From contig BFEA01000066.1 in assembly GCA_003427395.1 (NCBI GenBank), positions 2,435,447 to 2,464,510 of the forward strand: a stretch of 29,064 nucleotides of DNA, written 5' to 3'. The translations under genes were made by a program, and so were the position numbers. The stretch is from Chara braunii (lineage: Eukaryota; Streptophyta; Charophyceae; Charales; Characeae). The notes below the pieces were generated by a model that saw only the letters and a list, made by a program, of their open reading frames with translations, was not told the DNA's origin and made no database searches. Positions 16,778 to 26,939 of this stretch are shown here, piece by piece (the first letter of the stretch is position 1; every line of letters begins with the position of its first letter).

Positions 16778-17939
16778 TGTTGCATACTGTAACGTGCAGA
16801 CCAGAACAAGAACCGACCTCTCAATACAAAGTACAAGATAACACAGCGGAAGACTTAGATACGAATGATCCGAACAATCAATATTGCAATGCAGCTCTGA
16901 ACACACATCATCATCATCGTTATCTGGTGTGAAGGGGGACTGCGCTTCACACAAGAAGACTGCGCCAGCCCCAAACATACACATACGAAGAAGGAGGGGT
17001 TAGACGAACAGGAGGGGAAGATGGGAATGTCGTCAACACCAAGTCTCGGCACAAGCCCAAATAGTCCCTTGTCGAAATGTCTGAATCCCAAATGTCCAGT
17101 CTGGATCCAATGTCGTCAAGTCTCAAGTCACAACTCTTTGTCTCTCTGTCGTAGTCTGAGAAGTCAGGTGGCGAGAGGGTGAGACGAGATGGTGGACTTA
17201 GAAGAGGAAGAAGAAGAACTCTCTCTCTCTCTCTGTGTCCAGTACTAACCTGTGAAGTTGGCGCCTTGATGCAGGTACCTCGAAGATGGAGTTGGAGCTA
17301 TGGCGCCACAGGTACGTACCGCTGGCCTCAACCAGCCATCTCCCCCAACTCTACGATCTACCACCTAATAGCGCCCAACGCTGAAGACTACCACTATGGC
17401 TATGGGCGCCCAGCGCCGAAGACTACAGATAGCGCTAATACTACTGCCTAGCGTTGAAGACTACTACAGCGCTCCTCCTGAGTGCTGCGGCCGAATCCTG
17501 AAGACTACTGACCACTACCTACCTGGGAAGTGCATGGGAACTGCCTATGTACTACCGGGTGCCTCCTGACTGCAGGCGAGCAGTCCAGGAGGCTGCTCTT
17601 GCCAATGCCGATCGGAGGCAGGGGCTGCCGCTGCAGCTCCTGCTCAAGCTCGTGAGGAACAGGCTATTTCTAGCCTGTTCCGCATCCCTGTTTACGTGCC
17701 TCAGTCTTAGGGGCGGTCGAAACAATGAGGGCCTGAAAAAGGCCCTCCGTTTCAGGCTGGAAAAACTCTGGGTCTGAAAGACCGAGAAATAGGCTGAAAC
17801 GGAGTAGGGCCTGCATGCCCTCGTTTTTCAGCTTTCAGGCTGAAACGACCGGGGCCTGTAAGCCCTAAGTTTTAGGCTTTTAGGGCTGAATTACCGGGAC
17901 GGGCCCTGCAGGGCCCGTGTGGCTACGTAGTATGCCTCA
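16778..17939 (-). repeat. 5' LTR of element A
   Basis: 1162 bp. On the + strand it begins TGTTGCATACT (next to the PBS) and ends AGTATGCCTCA, giving an imperfect terminal inverted repeat TG-[TT/AG]-GCATACT and TG...CA ends. The + right half (17087-17939) is the part shared with the left LTR. (CT)n at 17219-17235. Directly after 17939 comes internal LTR sequence of element B. Confidence 0.92.
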
Positions 17940-18973
17940 TTCAGCCTCCTCTCTCATGCATAGGCTATGGCGGACTAATGAGGGCCTTGCCCTGATGTCC
18001 AAAGGACAACCCAAAGCAGCTATGGTGCTGCGCTGATGTCCAAAGGACAACCCAAAGCAGCTATGCCGCTGCTGACTGGTCCGCCATGCCTGACGCTGCC
18101 TCGAGCTTCCTTGGTGCAGCACTACCCCAACTGGGGCCTTCCAGATGCAGCGCCCAACAAGGTGATGAAGATGGTGTCTACCATAGCCAGGTAAGTGCCT
18201 CGCCACTCTCCTCCTTCGCCCCCTTCTTCCTCCTCCTGAAGCTGGACTGCTCGCCATAGCCAGGCGGAGCTCCAGCTGCCCTTGACCTCCAAGCAGCGCT
18301 GTACCAGTCCAGCGCTGTGCTCCAGCAGCATGTCGCCAATCCTTGCATACCGCAAATGAGGAGGAGCTACTTGCTCCTCCGAAAGATATAGCGGCCTACT
18401 GGCCTCCTGGGCGGTGACTTCCTAGGCCGAGCGGCCTCCCAGCAACCGGTACCTCCTCCCTTTCGGAGGGAAACATCATTGTAGGCTCTGCTAACCTCCG
18501 GACAGGCCCTAGACCCGGGCTACTTGGACTGGTACCGGCCGACCTCTATCCTACCGCTGCCGGGCCTCTAAAAATGCCAACTTTTGTCTTCTTCTGCTCG
18601 GCCTCCTGTACCCGACACTCCTACCACTACTCGAGTGGTACCGGCCTACCTCCTACTCGTGTGTTTTTCCCCCTGCTCTAAGTTTCGCGGACCTACCCCC
18701 GCTCCTTGAGTGTCTACCCCCCTGCAACCCTCAAAGTCACGACCATAGGTAAGTACCGGCCCTGCGGGGCCTTGCAACCAACAAGTACCCTTGCGGGTCA
18801 CCCACACACTCAACCGACAAGCACTCAGACAGTCATGCAAATCAGCAGGCACGCACACACACACAGACATGGAAATCACAGCAGAATGCGGGAATTTGAG
18901 CAAGGCATTCATTCCAGCGACAAATCCCAGAAATCAACACTGTTCTCAGTCTGTGTTTTGGCGGGTCATTACA
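17940..18973 (-). repeat. 3' LTR of element B (truncated by element A junction)
   Basis: Matches 27286-28294. In element sense it starts TGTAATGACCCGCC at 18973. The match begins on the + side at TTCAGCCTCC directly after A's LTR end, so about 345 bp (the equivalent of 26940-27285) is absent. Confidence 0.93.
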
Positions 18974-18987
18974 TTACTCCCCTCTCA
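18974..18987 (-). other. Polypurine tract of element B
   Basis: Minus strand GAGAGGGGAGTAA immediately precedes the TGTAATGACC start of the 3' LTR. Confidence 0.85.
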
Positions 18988-19047
18988 AGAGTTAGGTCCC
19001 TTCGAGCGAGTAACTCATTCATAGTTGGCACAAAATGCATCGTAGGA

Positions 19048-20375
19048 CTACATCAGAAAGAGAGACTTAGTAAGTCCATGAGGAGTCATTTTTTCAACAA
19101 ACTTAGCAGTCTGTCCCTCAGCGATCTGTCGTTCATAAGCGTTCACAACACGGGGAACATTTTTTAGCAGCTCTTTTCGGTCGATCCAGAAGAATTCAGT
19201 CAACGGGTGATAGAGGAAGTGAACCTTGTACTGTCTGTTCCGATTTTGTCTATCAAATGGCCGTCGTCGATAGAGTGAGGTATCATAGGATCTCGGAAGG
19301 GATAAGTCTCATCATCAATGTGTGGGAACAGTTTGGACGCATGAAAGACTGGATACGTGCGCAGATGAGGAGGCACGTCAATTACATATGGACCAAAATC
19401 ATCCCCAATCACCTTCAGAATCTGCCAAGGGCCATAGTACAATGGAAAAAGCTTTTGTGATACGCCCTCTTCATCAGAAAACTCAGACATTTTGACCCAA
19501 ACATAATCCCCTACTTTGAATTTTGCTTCCTTGCGCAACTTGTTAGCATGTTTGATCATGGCATGTTGGCGCTTGTTCATGGCTGCAATAACAACTTTGA
19601 GCAAGCGTGCGTACTTGGCATTGTAGACAGGCATGCCTGGCATCAGACTAGGTGAACGTTCGGGGAACAGATAGGAGAGGGGATTACGCATCGGCCATCC
19701 ATATTGCAACTGGTTTGGTGTCACACCGGTTGCAGAGTGAATGAAGTTGTTATACAGTCCCTTCACTTTGTGCAACTCCTTGTCCCACGTGTTCTGATTT
19801 GGAACAATCAATGCGCGAAGTAGTTGGATGACAGTCTGGTTGAGCTCCTCAGCCAATCCATTGGCTTCGGGGTGTCGACCAGAAGTCTTGTCCAGTTTAA
19901 TGTCATAGATTTGAGAGGTGGAGTCCTTCCAATCTTTGCTAATGAATCTGGTGTCCCGATCACTCACAATAGTTTTTGGGGTGCCAAACTGCAGATGCAC
20001 TACCTATTGAATTCTTATGACAAGTTCAGTTGGGGCATTGGGAGGGAAAGGAATCAAGTTCGAAAATTTGGAGAAACCGTCCACGATGACCATGACGTGT
20101 GAATTTCCCGCCGCACTTACCTTTCCCATGTCCGTGAAGTCGATGGAAATCGACTCACCGTGTCCATCTGGAATGGGGAGGGGTCTCAGCAGGCCATAAG
20201 GCTTATGCCTGTGGACCTTGGTTCTTTGACATACCTGACATTCAACAATAAATTTCTGAGCAGATCCTTTAATTCTTGGCCAATGAAACTGCTGCAAAAG
20301 ACTTCCATAAGTCTTCTCAAAGCCGAAATGTCCACTACGACCATGTGCCAAATCCAAGAAATGATTCGGAGAGGC
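19048..20375 (-). pseudogene. Element B integrase with chromodomain-like tail
   Basis: Integrase inserts the cDNA into the host genome. Visible in order: the zinc-binding HHCC domain (HGRSGH ... CQVC, 20348-20240), the catalytic core with Asp in SIDFTD, Asp in VMVIVDGFSK and VSDRDTRF, and Glu in GRHPEANGLAEELNQ, then the GPY/F-type module (FKVGDYVWV ... YYGPWQILKV ... YPVFHASKLFPH). The tail continues in another frame from 19242 to a TAG at 19048 (RQYKVHFLYHP ... FFWIDRKELLKNVPRVVNAYERQ), resembling the chromodomain-like end of element A. Damage: a TAG at 20004-20006 in the core, a frame change at about 19243, and another at about 20370 against RNase H. It lies directly upstream of the PPT. 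Confidence 0.88.
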
Positions 20376-20985
20376 GAATGGTTGGGAACATACAAACGAT
20401 CAAACTTCCCATACCGGCGGAATGCAAGACCCTCACACTCATGAAAATCAGGCTGATTGTGAGGGTCAGCCTTGAGCTGCTCAAGGATGGGACTAAGGTC
20501 CGGATCCTTGGCGGTGTGTTCGACCAGATCCTCCTTCAGTTTCCTCCGGAGGTCATACGAACCCACAAGGCAAATCAAAAACTCAGGATGGCGTGATAGA
20601 GCATCAGCAACACGGTTACAACAGCCTTTCTTGTGTTTCAACTCAAAACTATAGACATCAATGTCATGCAACCAGCGGGTCAGTGTAGGAGAGAGATCAG
20701 TTTGTGTCTGAATCCACTGCAAGGTCTGATGATCTGAGTAGACCTTGAAGTGACGACCCAAGAGGTCGTGCTTCCAATGTGCGAGTGCCTCGCGCAGGGC
20801 GTAGAGCTCACGCGTATATGTGGAAGTAGCCACCTTGTGGCTGGGCATGCGTTTGATGTAATGCTCGAGTTGACACAGGCCATCACCATCATCTTGTTGC
20901 AGCACTGCACCAATCCTAAACTAGCTCGCGTCCGTAGTGACTACGAACGTGAGGTTGGGATCCGCAATGCGGAGCACAGGATAAC
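20376..20985 (-). pseudogene. Element B RNase H
   Basis: Degrades the RNA strand during reverse transcription. Catalytic residues are visible in the expected order: Asp in VTTDAS (about 20930), Glu in YTRELYALREALAHWKHDL, Asp in VYSDHQTLQW and Asp in NRVADALSRH. A TAG at 20921-20923 directly follows DAS, where relatives continue into a [D/E]-x-GIGAVL strand; here FRIGAVLQQD follows in the same frame. Further on (RKLKEDLVEHTAKDPDLSPILEQL ... RRYGKFDRLYVP) is the usual connection to integrase. The frame slips at about 20370. Confidence 0.88.
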
Positions 20986-22330
20986 TTACCAATGCCTCTT
21001 TCAAGGCTTGGAACGCAGTCTCACACTTCTCACACCACGCATAGGCAACATTCTTATTGGTCAGTCTTGAGAGTGGGTGAGCAATGACGGAAAATTTGGG
21101 CACAAACTTCCGGTAATAGGAGGCCAAACCAAGAAAAGAATGCAACTCGCGTACATTCGCTGGTTGAGGCCACTTTCGGATGACCTCAACCTTGGTTGCC
21201 TCTGGCTCAAGGCTGTTTGCAGACGACCGGTGCCCAAGATAGATGACACTGTCCCTTCCAAACTCAGATTTCTCTAAGTTGTGCCTCCTTGAGGACCTGC
21301 AAAACTTCCTCAAGGTGCTTGACGTGCTCTTCCATGGACTTGCTGAAAATCAGGATGTCGTCGAGGTAAACAACAAGAAACCTGCTGAGTTGATGGCGAA
21401 GAACCTTGTCCATGAGGCACTGGAATGTGGCTGGTGCATTTGTAAGACCGAAGGGCATAACGATGAATTCGTACAACCCATCGCGTGTCTTAAATGCAGT
21501 TTTGTGCTGGTCGCTCGGATCAACTTGAATTTGGTGGTAACCAGATTTGAGGTCGATCTTGGAGAAGACCTTGCACCCACCTGCCGCATCTAGCAGATCA
21601 TCTATGCGAGGCAAAGGGTAAGCATTCTTTCTGGTGATCCGATTAAGGCCACGATAGTCAATACACATCCGGAGTTTGCCTCCTTTCTTTGGCACAAACA
21701 GGACAGGTGCACCGAACTCGGACTCACTAGGCCTAATCCATCCACAGTCAATCATGTCATCAATTTGCCTTCTCAACTCCTGCAACTCACCTTGTCCCAT
21801 CCGGTAGACGCAGCCCTTTGGAGTTACACTCCCTTCTATTATCTCGATCTTGTGTTTGACCGGACGCTCGGGAACTCCACGAGGTTCTGCCAGAACTTCA
21901 GGGAATCGATCTAATAGTTGGCGAATGTTTGTTGGGACTTCTGGCGGAGGATCATCCTCATGAGGAGAAAGAAAATTAGATTGAGAATTTACAGCAATTA
22001 CAACCGGATTAGAAGTACTTGGATCAGAAGTAGAGGGATTATTCACAGTAGAAGTAAATGGATAAGAAGTAGAGGTGGTAGAAGTAGAGTTACTTACCGA
22101 GGTAGAAAATGCAGCAAAAGTAGAAGGCACATAGAGAGGTTTTACAAAAGCTACATGTACATGCTCAACTTTGGTGCGCGTGCGCAGTAATTTGCAGAAT
22201 TTGTTTGCACTTAAAAGAGTGAGAGGGGACTCGCGTGTCTCGTCCAATAAGACGGTGCGCTCGTTCCCCTTGGCATCACACACCACGAACTGATTGTCTG
22301 CCCTTGTGGTCCTTAGGCAGTAACCAGCCC
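20921..22330 (-). pseudogene. Element B reverse transcriptase
   Basis: Complete Ty3/gypsy RT fold. The main part reads from about 22330 to 21264: [63 protein letters not shown] (first catalytic Asp), [14 protein letters not shown] and [11 protein letters not shown] (YLDD at 21357-21368). The thumb and connection (IYLGHRSSANSLEPEATKVEVIRKWP, LHSFLGLASYYRKFVPKFS, HPLSRLTNKN) are in another frame from 21313, so a frameshift lies near 21290. Before RT sits a Ser/Thr-rich linker of about 60 residues and the segment [25 protein letters not shown] that normally precedes RT. The active-site residues are intact, so the lesions look secondary. Confidence 0.93.
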
Positions 22331-22889
22331 AAGCCGATGACGGCGTCGAACGGACACTTGTCCATGACATAAAAGTTGAGCTCATGTGTGACAGTGCGGT
22401 CCTTGTCAAAGGTGACGGGCACACCTCTGACAGCATGTGTGGAGGTGACAACCTCGTGGTTGCCCACCTGAGTCTGACAAGGGTTCTGCAGTTCCACTTG
22501 CTTCATTCCCATGCCCGCCTTACGAATCCCGTTAGGAGAAAAGAAGTTAGTGGTTGAACCACTATCAATCAGCACACGGACGTATCGGCGGTTAATGAGA
22601 AGTTTAAAGAAGGTTAGCTCCACACTCCCTTGAACACGGCGTTGCTGCTTGAGCTGCAGCCAATGTTCCAGGTGAGCGTGGAAGTCAACTTCCTTAGACT
22701 CCTCCCAAGGCTCAGTGTATAACACATGGACTGCAACAGCCTTGGATTCAGCATCGTTCCGAGCTTCAAGAGTAGGCTGTTGACCAGATTCAGGCTCATT
22801 GGAGGGGCCTGCAATTGATGGTTCAGCTTCCCTTGTAGAGAGTGCTGATGACTCTTCTACGCCCTTTGCCTGTTTCCCTGAAGTCTGTA
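22276..22889 (-). pseudogene. Element B aspartic protease
   Basis: Retropepsin-like protease that would process the polyprotein. The active site is VLIDSGSTTNFFS (Asp codon at 22566-22564) and the second conserved part is [12 protein letters not shown] (about 22330). The stretch before it (ELTFFKLLINRRYVRV) is the first beta strand. It is in a different frame from gag2 and from RT. The change to the RT frame falls near 22300, just after GLGWL, with an abrupt loss of similarity in this frame, so it is probably a mutation. Confidence 0.88.
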
Positions 22890-23531
22890 ACAGTCCTGCA
22901 CAGCATGCCCAGGCCTTTGACAATGCAAGCATATGCGCAGTTTAGATCTTCTTTCCCATTCCTTTTGACTGATACGGAGGGCTTCCCAAGGCTTGGTAGA
23001 TGCATCCTCCGGTTTCTCAGGGATCTTCGCATTCTTGGGGAGGTGTACAACAGTTCCCCTACCTGAACCACAGTTAGGCCCCTTGTTTGAAGCAGTCTTC
23101 TTAAAAACATTAAGTTTTTCATCTGTGATAACTCTCCTCACAAACTGGATAAACCCCCCAACTCTCATCTCGGGCAAAATGTTTTGTTCATTTGCAAACA
23201 GATCATAAGCCCAGAGGAACTCCTCCAAGTTGGAAGAGTTTGGAAGAGTCAAAGCGAATAGGCAGTCCATTTCTACCCATAGGTGATGGATGTAGCCCCT
23301 CCATCGTTTTCTCAAACTCGTGCCAAGTAAGCGATTCCTTGGCAAATCTGGCAATAGGCTTTGCCCACTCGTCACTGCCTTGCACCTCTGCCAACATCCT
23401 GGCCACACTCCAACCATACGCCTGAGCATGCGCCGCGAAATTGGTCAAAAACATGTCCTCTGCTGTCCCACCTGTCTAGTCGCCCTCAGAGGAGCTTCCA
23501 TCGACCATGCCCCGCCCTTCCCTGTTGGCAT
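22857..23531 (-). pseudogene. Element B gag2 with CCHC zinc knuckle
   Basis: The second gag of the element, matched to the pol behind it. A plausible start is the ATG at 23531 (MPTGKGGAW). The frame slips near 23450 and again near 23270. Recognisable are WSVARMLAEVQGSDEWAKPI, HEFEKTMEGL, EFLWAYDLFANEQ and, near the C-terminus, the zinc knuckle CLHCQRPGHAVQDC (C-x2-C-x4-H-x4-C, 22890-22931), which binds element RNA. It ends in TAG at 22857, close to where the protease frame is already open. It shares no evident similarity with gag1. Confidence 0.8.
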
Positions 23532-23825
23532 GGCTGTCAGTGGTATCAAGCGTGCACAACAAGGAAGAGACAACATTAGAACAGGGGGTAAGTCGGTCAG
23601 ACAACCACAACAAGAGACATATATAGCCCTCCCATAACCACCTAAGTATCTAACATAACTCTATCCTTATACCTTTCTCAGCCTTGTAATCTATCATATC
23701 ATTCTAATTTGACAACTTAAGTTTCTTCTCTCTGCTATACTAGGGTCTTCCCTTTATACCAAAGAGCACTTGACTTGCCTATTCTATGCTCACCTCATCT
23801 CGAGCCAGCCAGATACCCAATCCTT
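23532..23825 (-). promoter_or_regulatory. AT-rich block with TATA box upstream of gag2
   Basis: Minus strand TATAAAGG at 23758-23751 and TATATATG near 23626 lie upstream of gag2. This is what a remnant of a promoter-bearing LTR or leader would look like. No second copy of the block exists in the window, so it cannot be proven to be an LTR. Confidence 0.4.
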
Positions 23826-24101
23826 CTATGTCGTATCATTCAGTTTCTCGATCTGGTATGCCGTATGCTCGCCACATCTCGTGATTCTGTACGGTCTCAA
23901 CCATCGCTTGTCCAATTTTCTTGACCACTCCTTCTTTAGAGATGAGTCGTACAGTAACACGGTATCTCCCACCTTAAGAGGCTCCTTCCTTACTCTTGGC
24001 ATCTAATCCCACCTGAACTTGTCCTTGGTTCGACTGTCAACCATTCTACTTGCCGCTTTTGAACTCTTTCCTTGTAAGACTCCAATTTGACGCACACTTA
24101 G
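23826..24101 (-). pseudogene. Orphan integrase C-terminal remnant
   Basis: In the frame of gag1's last part, after QIGVLQGKSSKAASRM, comes a TAG (24003-24005) and then VRKEPLKVGDTVLLYDSSL, KEWSRKLDKRWLRPYRITR and EHTAYQIEKLND, stopping at a TAG at 23826. This is the GPY/F-type C-terminal module of a Ty3/gypsy integrase. It differs from the integrase at 19.2-20.4 kb, so it comes from another element. Nothing of protease, RT, RNase H or the integrase core lies between gag1 and this remnant, so an internal deletion has joined gag to the end of pol. Confidence 0.82.
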
Positions 24102-25482
24102 ATCAAGAAACTCCTCAGATGACAATGTCGTTTCGACGTTTACGTCAGACTCAATGGCTGATGTGGAACAACCCATATCGGAGTCCGGCTCTAGATCGTC
24201 ATCTAGAGACAGATCATCTGCGTAGGACTGATCTTCAGCCTCCCGATGTTCATGCAGGGCAAGCTGGTTGCTGCTTCCATACCGCTTGCGTTGTGGTTTT
24301 CCACCTGCAGCGGGCGCCTTCTTACGCCTGGCGAGGTCCTTGGCCTCTAGGTTGACTAGGTCCGTCATGAGCTCTCGCCAGGTGGTATGGTCTTTGAGTG
24401 CTAACAGGGAGAGGTATTCTTTAGGGGCCACTCCCATGACTACATCCATGCAAGACACGTCGGTCATTCCCAGGTCTAGAGTGGTGAACAGAACAGTCAA
24501 GTGTTGTTCCAAAGCCTGCATGGAGGACCTCCATGTTTGGCCCTTGAGGGCCTCAAGCTTCAGCTTAGCCTTGAGCGCAGCGTGCTTATCTTCGTATCAT
24601 GTGATGAGAAGGTCCTCAAGGGTGCGTACATAGGTTACTTTCAACCACTCAGTGCTTATCTTGGTATCGTGTGATGAGAAGGTCCTTAAGGGTGCGTACA
24701 TAGGTTACTTTCAACCACTTAGTCAGGTCAATTCTTTCATAACCTGCAGCAACAGCTTGGAGTTCAATGTGGTTCCGTACGGCGGGCTCAGTATTAGTGG
24801 CCATGATCATGCTTCGGTCTTCTTGCGCTGTCCGCATGACCTCGAAGTATGAGCGCATGGAACTAATCCAAGAGGTGATATTTGCTTTCCCGTCGTACTT
24901 GGACGGCAAGGTGGCCGCCCGCTTGTCCACTACGGGACCGCTGTACTGAACGCAAGTAAGGACTGTGGCGTTTTGGGCTGATGTCCCTGCATTTGGGACT
25001 ATGACTAGTGCAGAACTGCCGGCGCTGCCGCTTGAGGAGCTGGCACCAGTTCCTGCGCTTGTCACAGTTCCACTTGCTCTTGCCATGAGGACTGTTTTGG
25101 ATTGAGAGACTGGGACTGCAGCAGGTCGAGGGTTAGGAGGGCGGGGGGCAGACAGTTGAGACTGTTTGAGGCTGATTATCTCAGCCTGCAGCTCTTGGTT
25201 CCGCTGCTCCAGTGCTGTGACACGGGACTCAAGGTCTTCTAAGTTCCGCAGTCGAACCAAGGCTGCCACGGCAGCAGCTAGCCTCTCCTGGAACCTGTCA
25301 GCATTGGCTTCCGGGACCTGAAGGTGGGCCACCTGAGCAGCTATGCTTGTGGCTCTGGCTGCTGCCTCTGCCTCTTTTTCCCTCTGCACGGCATCATCAT
25401 AAAGCTTTTGGAAGAACGGTTTCACGTTCTCGTCTGCTGCGTCCAGCATGGCCTGCCATTGGGCAGATGTGATGTCTGCCAT
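24102..25482 (-). pseudogene. Element B gag1 with coiled coil
   Basis: The chosen start is the ATG at 25482 (MADITSAQWQAMLDAADENV; good context GGCATGGCAG). An upstream in-frame ATG at 25569 adds 29 basic residues and is less likely. Residues about 75-115 form a coiled coil (NLEDLESRVTALEQRNQELQAEIISLK), then a Pro/Ser/Gly linker, then the gag core (LPSKYDGKANITSWISSMRSYFEVM). The frame breaks at a 70-bp tandem duplication (24582-24721) and continues in another frame from 24521 (HLTVLFTTLDLGMTDVSCMDVVMGVAPKEYLSLL, WRELMTDLVNLEAK, RRKKAPAAGG, then an acidic stretch). No zinc knuckle is seen before the junction to the integrase remnant. Confidence 0.82.
24582..24721. repeat. 70-bp tandem duplication inside gag1
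   Basis: Copies at 24582-24651 and 24652-24721 differ at only a few bases. Because 70 is not a multiple of 3, the duplication alone accounts for the frame change between the two gag1 halves (frames at 25569 and 24521). Confidence 0.93.
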
Positions 25483-26925
25483 GCCGGAGGAATGGGTGTT
25501 AGCAGTTCTCGCAAGAGGGGTCCGCTCTCTCCTCGCGTTTGGACGAACACTCCTCTTGCCCTTCCTCACACTCTAAAAAAGAACACCACCTCTCTCCCTT
25601 CTCTCTCTCTCCGCTGTCTGCTCACACGTCTCAATACCGGACAGATAGTTCAGATGAAAGAAACAATCAGTAAATCACACAGAGTAGAAGGTAGAACTCC
25701 TAGCCGGAGCGGCGATTCATTTGGAGAATGGCACGCAGCAGAATAAAAGAATAAATAAATAAATAAGTAAAAATAAAACAGAAGAGAGGTCTGACTTATC
25801 GAACGGGCCCTGATCAGATTAGCTGGAGATCCCCTCTTGTCTAACCTGACAGGGTACATGTACCACAATAAATCAGCCGAAGAAAACTAACTGCAGCCCT
25901 GGAGATTTTGAGGGTTGCAGACGGTCGCCGAGCCAGACGCGGGGCAGTATGTGCTAACATGCAGTAAGACTAGTCAAGATCCCCTTGAAAGGAATGCCCT
26001 TGCTAGCCGTATGTCCCCCAAGTTCAGCTCAGCAAAGAGATTTGGGCCTCGTCCCATTGAGTCCCGGAGGTCCCGAGTAGGTCGTGGACCAGGACCAACG
26101 AGATAGGAGTACCAAGTCAGTCCCAAACTGCCTCTACCGTACTGAAAAGGAAAAGACAACTTTCAGCAAGAACTTACCCCTACAGCCATTCAGAAATGAA
26201 AAGACATTGCACCATAGAAAGATATGTCATTTAGAACAGATACATCATCCATCCATCCATCAGGTGAGAAAGCAATCCACATGCTCACACACACAGCCAA
26301 GACCGCAGAGAAGAGGAAGAGAGCCCAGCACACCCCCAACAGGCCATGAAGCACCAAGCAACCTCCCACGGGCTAACCAGGTCACACGGCACTTACCTGT
26401 GAGGCCCGGCCTCCAAAGATGGATAACGACTCACCCCCCTCTCTCATAAGTCCTCCTGACCCCTAGCTACCACTACACGAAGTGTCCTAGCATGACTAAG
26501 AGGGCCTTCCTACACCCCTGTTGCAACATCCCCCGCCGATGTCTGAAGACCAAAGTAGCAACTTGCAGCTCTCCGATGCAGATATGGCAGCCTCCGATCA
26601 AGTCTCCCTCTTGAGGGGAAGCCCAAAAGTCACTCAATGTCTTCTTGAAGTGCAGATCCCAGGTGCGAGTACCTCTCACTCTCTACTCCCTCTCGCTTAC
26701 TCCAATCAGCCTCCTTTGTGTCTCGCCACCCCATCCATTCACTCTAACAACCTGGTCAGGTCTGATGTCGACCCTACATGACCTAACCAGGTGGGGGCAG
26801 TATCCACATACCTCACTGCCGCACTTAACCCTAACTTCCTAACCCTAATCCGAGATTAGGTTAGCCCTAACCTAACTCGAAATTAGGTTTAGGGTGACTA
26901 ACACCTCTCGCCAGCAAGTAAGTCC
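25483..26925 (-). other. 5' leader of element B
   Basis: Untranslated region between the primer site and gag1. From the PBS leftwards it holds telomere-like TTAGGG/CCCTAA blocks (26826-26895), the CCCCCACCTGG segment shared with element C, a strong donor-like CACAGGTAAGTG (minus strand, about 26399-26388), the part shared with fragment D (26300-25985), and a TAAA-type microsatellite (25744-25775). No gene was recognised. Confidence 0.7.
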
Positions 26926-26937
26926 GCTCTGATACAA
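26926..26937 (-). other. Primer binding site of element B
   Basis: Minus strand TTGTATCAGAGC, one base off the initiator tRNA-Met type site (TGGTATCAGAGC), 2 nt after the end of the 5' LTR. Confidence 0.85.
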
Positions 26938-26939
26938 AT

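Larger units (their letters stand above)
12706..17939 (-). mobile_element. Defective Ty3/gypsy LTR retrotransposon 'A'
   Basis: Minus-strand order: 5' LTR (17939-16778), PBS for initiator tRNA-Met (16774-16763), repeat-rich leader, gag with zinc knuckle, protease, N-terminal half of RT, chromodomain-like tail, PPT (13569-13557) and 3' LTR (13556-12706). The two LTRs share about 850 bp that differ at only a few percent of positions by eye, so the element is moderately young. RT is cut before its YxDD box, and RNase H and most of integrase are missing, so it cannot move by itself. The 3' LTR lacks its last 310 bp or so, and no target-site duplication can be tested. One N lies inside pol at 14420. 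Confidence 0.92.

Noticed and set aside
23541-23552. Plus-strand TGGTATCAAGCG as a second primer binding site
   Set aside because: It faces the wrong way for the minus-strand genes around it, matches tRNA-Met only partly, and no LTR end lies beside it.
24649-24852. Plus-strand open frames over gag1
   Set aside because: Shadows of the minus-strand gag frame and of the 70-bp duplication.
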